From NCBI GenBank assembly GCA_964017195.1, contig OZ024900.1:28576441-28640440 (forward strand): DNA of 64,000 nt, in the 5' to 3' direction. The translations under genes and the position numbers were made by a program. The stretch comes from Siderastrea radians (Eukaryota > Cnidaria > Anthozoa > Scleractinia > Rhizangiidae). Of the stretch, positions 10,267 through 17,561 are shown piece after piece. The first letter of the stretch is position 1. Each line of letters begins with the position of its first letter. The notes under the pieces were generated by a model, which searched no databases, was not told the origin of the DNA, and worked only from the letters and a program-made list of their open reading frames with translations.

Positions 10267-11881
10267 CCCGGGGTTGCATGGCTTCGATATCAAAGAAGAC
10301 GTGTAAGGGTGGCAGGTCGTCCTCGTCCTCAGAGGAGGAGGCAGGGGGTTCCGCGGCGGCGGCACCTCGTTTGGCGCGAGGACCTTTTTGACGGGTCCTC
10401 TTTCTCTTCTTCTTTTGGTCTTGAGGTTTGGGGGCTTTTTGTATAAAACACTGGTGGTGGTCGGCGTGGACGTACTGGTGACAAGACGGGCAGTCTATGT
10501 GGAAACAACGGTGACGTTGAATGCGGGACAAGCCTACATTTTGTTGATAACAGTCAGGGCATCGGTATCGTTGAGAGCACACGGAGGTCTGGAGGCCCGT
10601 GATGGGTTTGCCCGCATGGGTCTTGCTGGCATGGGCTTCCAAACACGCGGGTCCAAAAAAGTCCCGATGACACGAGTCGCAACGTTGAGTGGCTTTCAGG
10701 TGTCGGGGGTAAGCATATTGAAAGTCGGGGCAATCTTTCTGTCGACAGGCTCCGCACAACTTGGTCTTGGTGCATCGATGCTCCCCCTCGGTGTTGTAGG
10801 GTTTCCAACAATCCGCGCACACATAACTGGACCCGAAAAATCCCGGCAATTTGGTGATGACATCATAATGGTCTTGGTTGTGCAACAGGATCAGTTGTTT
10901 GTCTCGTGGGGGTCCAAACGTCGTGATGTGAAACGATCGCTGTGCATCCACCAGGATGATCTGGTAACCGGTGAGGGAGGGAGCTTGACTGAATTGGGTC
11001 AAGGCATCATACCCACAGGGGCCGAAGGGCACCTGGGCTTCATTCTGGAGGTCCCAAGCGAGGGTTCTCTGCAGGGGCCTTCCTTGCTGAATGGTGCGGT
11101 AGTTCGGGTGCTGGTCCAAGCGAGCTTTGGCGACCACGAGAGCTCTGGCACAACAGAGTTCGTCATCATTTTGGATGCGGATGACCGATTTTTTCTTGGT
11201 TGTCAACAGGGTCATGGTGGGATGACCGGGTTTGCCACGACGCGGTTTGCCGGTACCTTGAGGAGCATGATGGACTTGCGTGATGGACACTTGAAAGGAA
11301 TCGTCCATTTCAAATTGTTCGTTGCTGTTGAGGGCTTGGGCTAAACGTTGGAACAGAGCTTCCACCCGTTCTGTGTCTCGACGCCATTCCCCTGCCCGTA
11401 ATCCCCACCCCTGAAAATTATTGTGCAGGCGATCGGAGGCGATGGTAAAGTAAAGGCGATCTTGATCGTGGAGGTCAGGGGTGGTGGTTAACACTTGATC
11501 GACGGCTCGACGTAATCCATCTTGGAGAGCTTGGGTTATATTTTGGCCTGGAAGCAAGTTCCCCCTTTGACGTAACTGGGTCTTGAAATGACGTTCTTGT
11601 ACCCCCATGCGATCACTCTTCCGATTCACAAAAGGTTCTAAGTCAAATTGGAAGGTAACGTGTTCAGAGGGATCCAATCCACCCCCGCTTTGTTCCCATT
11701 GGTCCAAGGCCTCTTGACACATCTCATCACTGTCTCCTAGCTCTTCGGTGCAAATCAAAGGTCCCACACAGGAATGGGTGTCGTCTTCCGAATCACTTAA
11801 GTCCAATCCGAGCATGGCTAAAACCTCATGGTGGGCGAGGCCACTTGGCCCCGCCACATTGTCGTCTTTGTCAGAGGACAT
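10217..11881 (-). CDS. Protein-primed DNA polymerase B, N-terminal part
   Basis: The first 554-codon frame of the polymerase gene. It has an acidic N-terminus, a conserved central region (CCARALVVAKA ... FGPCGYDALTQF ... HYDVITKLPGFF) and a Cys/His-rich zinc-binding section (about 362-475, repeated CxxC and HxxxxC). It ends just after ExoI (FFDIEAMQ, about 529-536), where the frame changes at the homopolymer 10261-10266 and reading continues in the other frame. The last 18 codons of this frame are therefore probably not native. TATA box at 11914-11922 is 33-41 bases upstream of the ATG. Divergent from the gene at 12120. Confidence 0.9.
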   Translation of the reverse strand: MSSDKDDNVAGPSGLAHHEVLAMLGLDLSDSEDDTHSCVGPLICTEELGDSDEMCQEALDQWEQSGGGLDPSEHVTFQFDLEPFVNRKSDRMGVQERHFKTQLRQRGNLLPGQNITQALQDGLRRAVDQVLTTTPDLHDQDRLYFTIASDRLHNNFQGWGLRAGEWRRDTERVEALFQRLAQALNSNEQFEMDDSFQVSITQVHHAPQGTGKPRRGKPGHPTMTLLTTKKKSVIRIQNDDELCCARALVVAKARLDQHPNYRTIQQGRPLQRTLAWDLQNEAQVPFGPCGYDALTQFSQAPSLTGYQIILVDAQRSFHITTFGPPRDKQLILLHNQDHYDVITKLPGFFGSSYVCADCWKPYNTEGEHRCTKTKLCGACRQKDCPDFQYAYPRHLKATQRCDSCHRDFFGPACLEAHASKTHAGKPITGLQTSVCSQRYRCPDCYQQNVGLSRIQRHRCFHIDCPSCHQYVHADHHQCFIQKAPKPQDQKKKRKRTRQKGPRAKRGAAAAEPPASSSEDEDDLPPLHVFFDIEAMQPREKTPCQSRRGRNRRQR

Positions 11882-11913
11882 GATCAGATAAACTGACTGG
11901 AGATCGGGGTTTG

Positions 11914-11922
11914 TTTTTTATA
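11914..11922 (-). promoter_or_regulatory. TATA box of the polymerase gene
   Basis: TATAAAAAA on the minus strand, just upstream of the ATG at 11881. Confidence 0.75.
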
Positions 11923-12081
11923 GAGAACCAAAATGTCACGTGGGAGGGGAAGGAGCCAATCACTAAACAGGGTGCCCCCTAGAGAGGGGGTGCCCTAGGG
12001 AGGGGTGGGACGGGGTGGGGGGACCCCCCTCCCCCCTCTCTAGTGAGGGTCCCTGCTGTATGACGGGAATGAATGAGAGAC
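11923..12081. promoter_or_regulatory. Divergent promoter region, GC-rich with inverted repeat
   Basis: Between the two oppositely directed TATA boxes. Contains CACGTG (11938 area) and a GC-rich inverted repeat (CTAGAGAGGGGG ... CCCCCCTCTCTAG at about 11981-12042). A similar G/C-rich tract lies at 27622-27672 before another divergent promoter. Confidence 0.55.
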
Positions 12082-12088
12082 TATAAAA
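12082..12088 (+). promoter_or_regulatory. TATA box of the rightward gene pair
   Basis: TATAAAA 32 bases before the ATG at 12120. Confidence 0.75.
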
Positions 12089-12119
12089 CAGATCGCCCCT
12101 CGAGGTTAGTCATCTCAAG

Positions 12120-12524
12120 ATGGACTCTCAACATGAGAATTTGTTAAAAGAGTTTGAGGTATTTGAAGTGAATGCTATTTTAGATGAAGTGAAGAAGTGG
12201 ACTATCGACGATGAAGACATCCGGGAGTTTGGGGAAGCGCTGTTGGAGGAAAGGAGGAAAAGGAGGCAGCTCGCCCAAGCAGCCCAAGCAGCACGCCACA
12301 CGTACGTGCAAGAGCACTGGAACCCGGGCTGCTACCCCCAACTCAACACCGCGTGGTACATCCGGGGCCTTGACTTCTGTTGTGACTACTGGCGGTATGA
12401 GTTTAAGCGCCCAGCCACCCCTCCGCCAGCACCGCCCCCCTCGCCCGAGGTCACCCGTAAGCGAGGGCCTCCGCCGCAGCAACCGACGACGCACGACGTA
12501 CCGACCAAACAACGACGACGATGA
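12120..12524 (+). CDS. Uncharacterised acidic/Trp-rich protein, 134 aa
   Basis: First ATG after the TATA box at 12082. The N-terminal half is acidic and probably helical, then comes a Trp/Cys/Tyr-rich section (HWNPGCYPQL ... CCDYWRYEF), a proline-rich linker and a basic tail ending KQRRR. I recognise no family. It overlaps the 464-codon frame starting at 12211 over 314 bases. Either the two are separate overlapping genes, or this is the true N-terminus of the larger protein with a frame change near the (CGA)n run at about 12508-12522. Confidence 0.6.
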   Translation: MDSQHENLLKEFEVFEVNAILDEVKKWTIDDEDIREFGEALLEERRKRRQLAQAAQAARHTYVQEHWNPGCYPQLNTAWYIRGLDFCCDYWRYEFKRPATPPPAPPPSPEVTRKRGPPPQQPTTHDVPTKQRRR

Positions 12525-13605
12525 CTCTGACCCAGACGACGTTGACGACAAGAAGGACGAGGACTATGACCCTGACGACAACGACCTTAACGACTCTGAC
12601 CCAGACGAGGACTTGAACGACTATGTTTCCGACCCTGACGACAACGACCTTAACGACTCTGAACCAGACGAGGACTTGAACGACTATGTTCCCGACCCTG
12701 ACGACGACGACGAAACGACAGAGTTACTGACAAAAGACGAACAACGACGGAGACGGAACGCCATCAAAAAAGCTAGGTACAATGCCCGCTACCCAGAGAA
12801 AGCCCGAGCGAGGAATGTTCGCAAAAAAGCCAACTACCGACGCAAGTACCCTGAGAAAGTGCGTGCTGCCAGAAAACGATACGTAGAACAATATCCGGAT
12901 CGAGTGCAGGAGTCCAGAAGGCGTTATGAGGAGACGCATAAGGAGGAACGGCGTGCCGCCAAAAAACAATGGGCCCGAATTAACCGAGCACGTTGCACCG
13001 AAAGCGATCGACGGTATAAAGAGAAAAACAAGGAACGTATCAAACTCCGAGATCGAGAGTATCGTCAAAAGAATCGTGCACGAATATTGGCGTACAGAAG
13101 GATGTACAACAACAAAAGGAAGAAGGAGGTGCGTCGTCCCAAACCACTGCGGGTGGTATTGACTAATTGTAGGACGCAACCTTCTCTGGAAACGTATTTG
13201 AATGACTTTTGTGCCTCCTTACCTTCTGTAGAGCCTTCTGTAGAAAGACAGAAAACGGAAGAGAAAATCAAAGCATTGGGGCCCTTGAAATTGACCATTC
13301 CCTTGGAGGACTTTATAAAATCCATACCGAAAACGTTTGAGAACATTTCTTTTTGTGAATCATTTCTTGAGGATTATACTCTCACGGATATGGATTCGGG
13401 GGATGCGCAAGTCATGGACCCCTCTGACTTGGAGGACGTTTCCTCTTTGTTGCAGGACCTATCGCCTGACGAGTGGACCGAGTTACTGAGGGATGTGGAG
13501 GACTCTTGTTCCTTTGATCTGGAGGCATTGGTGTCCCCCGAAGACCTCGTTCATGACATGTCACCCGACGAGGGGGTGGATTTAATGTATGATTTAGTAA
13601 CATAA
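12211..13605 (+). CDS. Acidic/basic repeat protein, 464-codon frame
   Basis: The reliable part begins near 12450. An acidic tract is built of two 63-base tandem copies (12568-12630, 12631-12693; DPDDNDLNDS(D/E)PDEDLNDYV), followed by about seven basic repeats of roughly 16-20 residues (YPEKARARNVRKKANYRRK type, 12760-13120) and an acidic helical C-terminus. Such Tyr/Lys/Arg repeats with a Y.E.NPEK..A pattern recur in mobile-element proteins; DNA or RNA binding is a reasonable guess but unproven. The first about 80 codons overlap the frame at 12120 and look less protein-like, so the start is uncertain. Confidence 0.6.
   Translation: MKTSGSLGKRCWRKGGKGGSSPKQPKQHATRTCKSTGTRAATPNSTPRGTSGALTSVVTTGGMSLSAQPPLRQHRPPRPRSPVSEGLRRSNRRRTTYRPNNDDDDSDPDDVDDKKDEDYDPDDNDLNDSDPDEDLNDYVSDPDDNDLNDSEPDEDLNDYVPDPDDDDETTELLTKDEQRRRRNAIKKARYNARYPEKARARNVRKKANYRRKYPEKVRAARKRYVEQYPDRVQESRRRYEETHKEERRAAKKQWARINRARCTESDRRYKEKNKERIKLRDREYRQKNRARILAYRRMYNNKRKKEVRRPKPLRVVLTNCRTQPSLETYLNDFCASLPSVEPSVERQKTEEKIKALGPLKLTIPLEDFIKSIPKTFENISFCESFLEDYTLTDMDSGDAQVMDPSDLEDVSSLLQDLSPDEWTELLRDVEDSCSFDLEALVSPEDLVHDMSPDEGVDLMYDLVT
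12568..12693 (+). repeat. Two 63-base in-frame tandem repeats
   Basis: Near-identical units coding an acidic 21-residue module in the protein above; a third partial unit follows. Confidence 0.9.
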
Positions 13606-14021
13606 AACATTTTCGTCTCCGTATTTGGCAGAACATTCGTTTCCGTATTTTGGCAGAACATGCCATCGTGACATTGTGGTACAACGATCAAAGAGACAGT
13701 GACATTTTTTTTTTTATCAAGGTGAATCATTTTTGTTTACATCACAGGGGGTTCTCCAGAATCCTGTTTGAGAATCCTGTTTGAGACTCGAACTACCGAA
13801 GACTACCGAACTGCCGAATAACAATACCAATCAGACATTGTCCTTTTTTTTTTTTTTTTTTTTATTTTTCAACAAGGTATAGGGAGTTCTCCAGAATCCT
13901 GTTTGAGAATCCTGTTTTGAGACTCGAACTACAGAAGACTACCGAACTGCAGAATAACAATGTGACATTTTCATTTTTTATTGACACAACATGTAACTGG
14001 GGGTTGTCATTAAAGTGTTTT
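13606..14021. other. Convergent 3' region with duplicated block
   Basis: Lies between the rightward gene and the leftward structural block. Holds a duplicated block, 13750-13825 and 13885-13961 (GGTTCTCCAGAATCC ... GAATAACAAT), separated by a T20 run. Probably contains the poly(A) sites of both transcription units. Confidence 0.7.
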
Positions 14022-14381
14022 TTACAATTTTAAACGTTTCTTGGCTTGCATGATTTTCTTGACCACCCGTTCCGTCTTGGTTTTCTTGCCGGGTAATTTA
14101 TCAATGGCTTGGATCATCTTGGTATCGGCTTTCCATTTATCTTGCAAATTCTTGGCACGGCTGTAATCAATGTCGTGTTGTTTCGCAATCCGGTCCAAGC
14201 GATTTTTGCCGGGATCCCCACGTTTTAGACGTTTGGCTAAATGCGTCCCAGGGCCCATGTATTGATAGCCAGGCCAATGAAATTCTTTGCCGGTTTTAGC
14301 AATCCATTTTTGGACATCCAAGGCCCCTCCGCGTTGACGGCGTTTCATACCCCTTCTCCTCCTCTTGGTACGGGGGGCCAT
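14022..14381 (-). CDS. Virion phospholipase A2 (parvovirus VP1-like), 119 aa
   Basis: Carries the calcium-loop motif YMGPGT (41-46) and the catalytic HDIDY motif (69-73), preceded by RLDRIAK, in the order and spacing of parvovirus VP1-unique and related viral phospholipase A2 domains. These hydrolyse phospholipids to let a particle leave an endosome. The N-terminus is very basic and has KRRQRGGA, which fits the adenain cleavage pattern (QxGG-x), so it may be processed by the element's protease. The C-terminus is Lys-rich. Last gene of the leftward block; start 4 bases after the upstream stop. Confidence 0.88.
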   Translation of the reverse strand: MAPRTKRRRRGMKRRQRGGALDVQKWIAKTGKEFHWPGYQYMGPGTHLAKRLKRGDPGKNRLDRIAKQHDIDYSRAKNLQDKWKADTKMIQAIDKLPGKKTKTERVVKKIMQAKKRLKL

Positions 14382-14384
14382 CTT

Positions 14385-15029
14385 TTAGTCCGTGTCGTAA
14401 TCCAATCGACGTCGTAACTTTTTGCCTTGGTGCCAATCTTCCCAACCGGGTAAGGGTTTTAATGCTTGCACTTCACGGGAGACGCCTTTGCCTTTGCCTT
14501 TGCCTTTACGACTCTCGGCTAACTTTTTTTCCAAGGCCTTGCGCTGTTCTCGAATGGCTTCTAAACGCGACCGGCTATCCCCTCGACTGGTGGAAGGGCT
14601 CCCTTTCTTGGGAATCTTACTGGTGGTGGCGGCTGCTCCTTTGCCTTTCTTGGTAGCAGGGGTAATGGGTGGTTTGGGAGTCGACGGGCTCCCTTTTATC
14701 ATGCGCTTCAACCATTGTTCCACGGGCCCCGTCACCAAATCCCCGGCCTCTTCTTCTTCGTCTTCGCCAGGAGGTGCACCCGGGGCACCCACTCCCACGC
14801 CTCCGGGAAATTGACGAATGCGTTTGGTTAACTTGATTAATTCTTGACTCAACGGTTTGGTTTGAGCATTGACCACGGCCGGGGGCAATTGGGGATTGGC
14901 CAACAAGACATGTTTTTGAGCGGCGAGCTTGGCGGCTTTGTTCAACAAGGCATTTTCGGTGAGTTCTCCTTTGTAATATTGAACGAGTTGTTCCAAGTCC
15001 TTGTGGGGAATCATGTAGACTGCATCCAT
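14385..15029 (-). CDS. Conserved Polinton virion-associated protein, 214 aa
   Basis: N-terminal half is ordered (MDAVYMIPHKDLEQLVQYY ... LTENALLNKAAKLAA ... LTKRIRQFP), then an acidic Gly/Pro linker and a Lys/Ser/Thr-rich tail ending RRRLDYDTD. I recall similar proteins in cnidarian Polintons, but no function is established. Its place among capsid genes suggests a structural or core role. It overlaps the end of the preceding zinc-ribbon gene by 19 bases. Confidence 0.85.
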   Translation of the reverse strand: MDAVYMIPHKDLEQLVQYYKGELTENALLNKAAKLAAQKHVLLANPQLPPAVVNAQTKPLSQELIKLTKRIRQFPGGVGVGAPGAPPGEDEEEEAGDLVTGPVEQWLKRMIKGSPSTPKPPITPATKKGKGAAATTSKIPKKGSPSTSRGDSRSRLEAIREQRKALEKKLAESRKGKGKGKGVSREVQALKPLPGWEDWHQGKKLRRRLDYDTD

Positions 15030-15250
15030 GGGGGTTGACTACACTCGGAGCAAAGTTCCCCGTCTTCTATTTGACGACAGCTCTCACAAAGACGGGCCTT
15101 TAAGATGTGCCTGTACTCTCGATACAACAGGTGATATTTATGCTTCCAATAATGACACTCGTCTTTCCACCGGTCGGTGGCCCGATTGGCCTCTTGTAAC
15201 AGGGTGATCCATGTGGCCAGGGTTAACGGGTCGGTCGAGCACATTGACAT
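15011..15250 (-). CDS. Small zinc-ribbon protein, 79 aa
   Basis: A helical N-terminal part rich in Trp/Tyr/His (WKDECHYWKHKYHLLYREY) ends in a CESC...CSEC pair, a likely zinc-binding knuckle. ATG at 15250 is chosen because upstream in-frame codons lie inside the previous gene; ATG 15244 is also possible. Overlaps both neighbours, as is common in this block. Function unknown. Confidence 0.7.
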   Translation of the reverse strand: MSMCSTDPLTLATWITLLQEANRATDRWKDECHYWKHKYHLLYREYRHILKARLCESCRQIEDGELCSECSQPPWMQST

Positions 15251-15549
15251 AACACCTCGTGAAGTCCTTGAAACAAGCCGCGTCCTTTTTGTTGAACCAA
15301 CCACGCCCGACGTTTTTTGACGGAATGTCGACGACGTCCCAAATCGCGTAGCACCCTTTTATAGGGTTGAAGTTTAGCCAGCATGGGGGGTGTGACGGGA
15401 ATCTTGTTTTTTAAGAAGTTCAAGACCAGTTCACTCACAGCATTGATTTGATCGGCATTGGCATGTTGTAACAACTCTTGACGTTTGGAACCATTGGCTT
15501 CTTGTAACATGGAGCGTAAAAACGGTAATTGACGTCGAAGACGTTGCAT
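15223..15549 (-). CDS. Conserved small basic Polinton protein, 108 aa
   Basis: Helical protein with the conserved core LLQHANADQINAVSELVLNF, then basic repeats and LVQQKGRGLFQGLHEV. The QKGR-G sequence fits the adenovirus-protease pattern (QxGx-G). Close relatives occur in many cnidarian adintovirus-like elements, usually with QKGGGF at this point. Probably a processed core or capsid protein. Confidence 0.85.
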   Translation of the reverse strand: MQRLRRQLPFLRSMLQEANGSKRQELLQHANADQINAVSELVLNFLKNKIPVTPPMLAKLQPYKRVLRDLGRRRHSVKKRRAWLVQQKGRGLFQGLHEVLCQCARPTR

Positions 15550-15552
15550 CGT

Positions 15553-15726
15553 TTATCGGTGACGGCGACGATAGCGTTGATTGGCTTTTTGGATCGTGCG
15601 TTTTATACGTTTATCCGTTTCCAAGGCCACGGCTTTCCCTAATCCCGTCAGGGCAGGGACCAATAGATTTAAAAAACCGCCTCGTTGACGACGTCGTCGT
15701 CGGCGTCTTCTCTTCAAGGATACCAT
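15553..15726 (-). CDS. Short arginine-rich core peptide, 57 aa
   Basis: A 57-residue frame from ATG 15726 to TAA 15553. It starts MVSLK then eight Arg and QRGGF, and ends with RYRRRHR, with a hydrophobic centre (LLVPALTGLGKAV). Arg-rich with an adenain-like QRGG site, it resembles adenovirus core peptides (pX/mu, pVII) in composition. It overlaps the previous gene's stop by 13 bases and stops 3 bases before the next ATG, so it fits the tight packing of the block. Confidence 0.75.
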   Translation of the reverse strand: MVSLKRRRRRRRRQRGGFLNLLVPALTGLGKAVALETDKRIKRTIQKANQRYRRRHR

Positions 15727-16049
15727 GAGTGCGACAAGACACGTTGAAGGGCTTTGTTTTGTTTGATGAGGTCTTGCGTCTCTTTATAACCTTGACGGGT
15801 ATTGCGTTTCAAATCGGACCACCAACCCCCACCTCGTTGTCGTCGTCGGTAATGTTGTACATTATCGGTAATGCCTTTTAAGGCTTGCCCGCCTAATTTG
15901 CCTAAAGCCAGTCCAAACCCAGGCGCGGGACCTGAGAGAAACATACTCATGCCATGGGCAATTTTATCCACCAAACGGGGTTTGCGGCGCATTAAAGCCC
16001 CTCCTCGTTGTTTCCTTTTTCTGCGTCGTCGTCGTCGTTGGACGGCCAT
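15714..16049 (-). CDS. Basic virion protein with two adenain-like sites, 111 aa
   Basis: Arg/Lys-rich N-terminus followed by KQRGGA, then a hydrophobic segment (KIAHGMSMFLSGPAPGFGLA), then RRQRGGGWW. The two QRGG sites would release a central hydrophobic or amphipathic peptide, reminiscent of adenovirus pVI-type membrane-lytic or pX-type core precursors. Exact role is inferred from composition and context only. Confidence 0.75.
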   Translation of the reverse strand: MAVQRRRRRRKRKQRGGALMRRKPRLVDKIAHGMSMFLSGPAPGFGLALGKLGGQALKGITDNVQHYRRRQRGGGWWSDLKRNTRQGYKETQDLIKQNKALQRVLSHSWYP

Positions 16050-16654
16050 GGTTCTAAGAGTGTCGGGCTGGGAGGGAGCGGCTTTTTATGGATCCAGTAG
16101 TCTTTGGGTTTCAAGGGACGAGGACATCCGTCTACATAGCAGAGGGCTTCCAAAGGCTGGTACACAAAATGACGATGGTAATCTTGCACACATCGTTTGG
16201 GTAACGGAGGGGTGAAATCCACAATGGTGTCATCCAACGTTTGCATCTTGATTAAAAATCCTTCCAGGTCCTCCAAGGGGACACCCCTCACATAGGTTTT
16301 CAATTCGGTCAAGGCTTTGGCATAGGTGGTAAACGCAAACCGACTCATGGTCACTTTAAATCGGTATTGTTTAAAATCATTCCATCCTTTGACCACGGTG
16401 CCCACCGCCGCCAAACACGCTACCAACGTACTGTTGTCCAACAGGGGGCCGGCAATCATGCCCGCGGCCATCAGGAGTAACGCCATGCCATTGAACAAGG
16501 CATTGATCCACTTGTAATGATTCAACATTTTGCGATAACACCACCATTGTTGATGGTAAAAGGCATACAAGGAATCCATCCGTTGTAACAATTCCGGTGG
16601 GAAGGGGATGCCAGGACGTCGAGATCCATTCAATAACGACACGACGGTTTTCAT
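15992..16654 (-). CDS. Two-transmembrane SLATT-like protein, 220 aa
   Basis: Begins with an amphipathic part and FYHQQWWCYRKMLNHYKW, followed by two hydrophobic helices (LFNGMALLLMAAGMIAG and LVACLAAVGTVVKGW), then a long helical region with FAFTTYAKALTELKTYVRG. A 2TM hairpin followed by a helix around a conserved Tyr...L..E is the layout of SLATT domains, membrane effectors that in bacteria pair with nucleotide sensors including SLOG proteins. The C-terminus is proline-rich then acidic. ATG 16654 is used since the frame's first codon at 16660 is GTG. Overlaps the downstream gene by 58 bases. Confidence 0.75.
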   Translation of the reverse strand: MKTVVSLLNGSRRPGIPFPPELLQRMDSLYAFYHQQWWCYRKMLNHYKWINALFNGMALLLMAAGMIAGPLLDNSTLVACLAAVGTVVKGWNDFKQYRFKVTMSRFAFTTYAKALTELKTYVRGVPLEDLEGFLIKMQTLDDTIVDFTPPLPKRCVQDYHRHFVYQPLEALCYVDGCPRPLKPKDYWIHKKPLPPSPTLLEPWPSNDDDDAEKGNNEEGL

Positions 16655-16656
16655 CC

Positions 16657-17040
16657 TCACGGCGAGACCCGGGACGACGAGGTTTGTACGCTCGGGGCTC
16701 CTCCTTGTTTATAACTGGTCACAATGCTATTGGTCATGGTCACATTAGCAATTTCCCGTCCTTGGGCCAATTGTTCTTGATCTTGTAATAGCATCCGTAA
16801 ACGGCGTTGTAAAGCGGCTTGACGCAAGGTACGAGGTTGTCTACCAGACCCCCCAGACGATCCAGGAGTACTGGAGGCAGGGGAAGTGGGGAAAAGGCGT
16901 CGGCGTCGGCGCCCCCGTCGTCCACCACCACCACCACCACCACCACCACCACCACCACCGCCACCTCCACCACCACCACCTCCACCACCTCCTCCACCAC
17001 CACCACCACCAGCACCACCAGCACCTCCGCCACCAGCACC

Positions 17041-17071
<31 letters not shown>

Positions 17072-17559
17072 CCACCACCACCACCACGTCCACCGCCACG
17101 TCCACCGCCACGTCCGCCTCTAGTCCTAGGTCCACGGCGTCCCCTACCATTACCCCCAGCCCCCGCGGCTGCTCGAGCACCCGCCGCCCGGGGTACGCTA
17201 GGAGGCGTTGCAGGCGTTCGAGCCCCGGACGACAAGCCAGCGCTCCCCCTAGTAAGTGGAGTGTCCGGGGAAGACGGCGGGGTGGTCTGGGGGCTTTGGA
17301 ATGAGGGTGAATGGGATGCTCGACTTCCTACCCCAGCGGGGGAAGAGGTTCTATACGCAGGAGGGGAGGGCAACTGGTCCACATACGCGATCATGTCCTC
17401 GACGGTCATTTGATCAAAGGCTTGGTCGATCAAGCTTGAGTCCCCTGTATCCAAAATTTCCTGGATGGTGCCTGGAGACACTTGGTTGCTGCCGGACGCC
17501 CCGACCCCCGCAGGGGTCGTGGTATCGTACGATTGCGGAGGTTGACGGTCATCGGCCAT
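16657..17559 (-). CDS. Glycine-rich low-complexity protein, about 300 aa
   Basis: N-terminal Ser/Thr/Pro-rich region with a helical acidic segment, then an Arg-Gly tract and a long polyglycine run, then basic Arg residues and a conserved-looking tail (LRQAALQRRLRMLLQDQ ... NSIVTSYKQGG). ATG 17559 (MADDRQ) is preferred over 17583 because the TATA box lies at 17598-17604. Function unknown; position suggests a virion protein. The triplet tract makes length polymorphism and assembly error likely. Confidence 0.75.
16918..17092. repeat. (CCA/CCG)n triplet tract coding polyglycine
   Basis: About 170 bases dominated by CCACCACCA units on the plus strand, read as GGN on the minus strand. Open in several frames, which creates long shadow frames. 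Confidence 0.9.
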
Positions 17560-17561
17560 GC

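Noticed and set aside
10388..11344. 318-codon open frame on the plus strand
   Set aside because: Lies wholly antisense to the N-terminal polymerase frame, which has recognisable conserved motifs; no motif or promoter supports it.
13412..13684. 90-codon minus-strand frame rich in Pro/Arg
   Set aside because: Antisense to the acidic C-terminus of the rightward gene and without support.
16819..17413. Long Pro-rich and Thr-rich plus-strand frames
   Set aside because: Produced by the GGN triplet tract of the minus-strand glycine-rich gene; all frames stay open in such a repeat.
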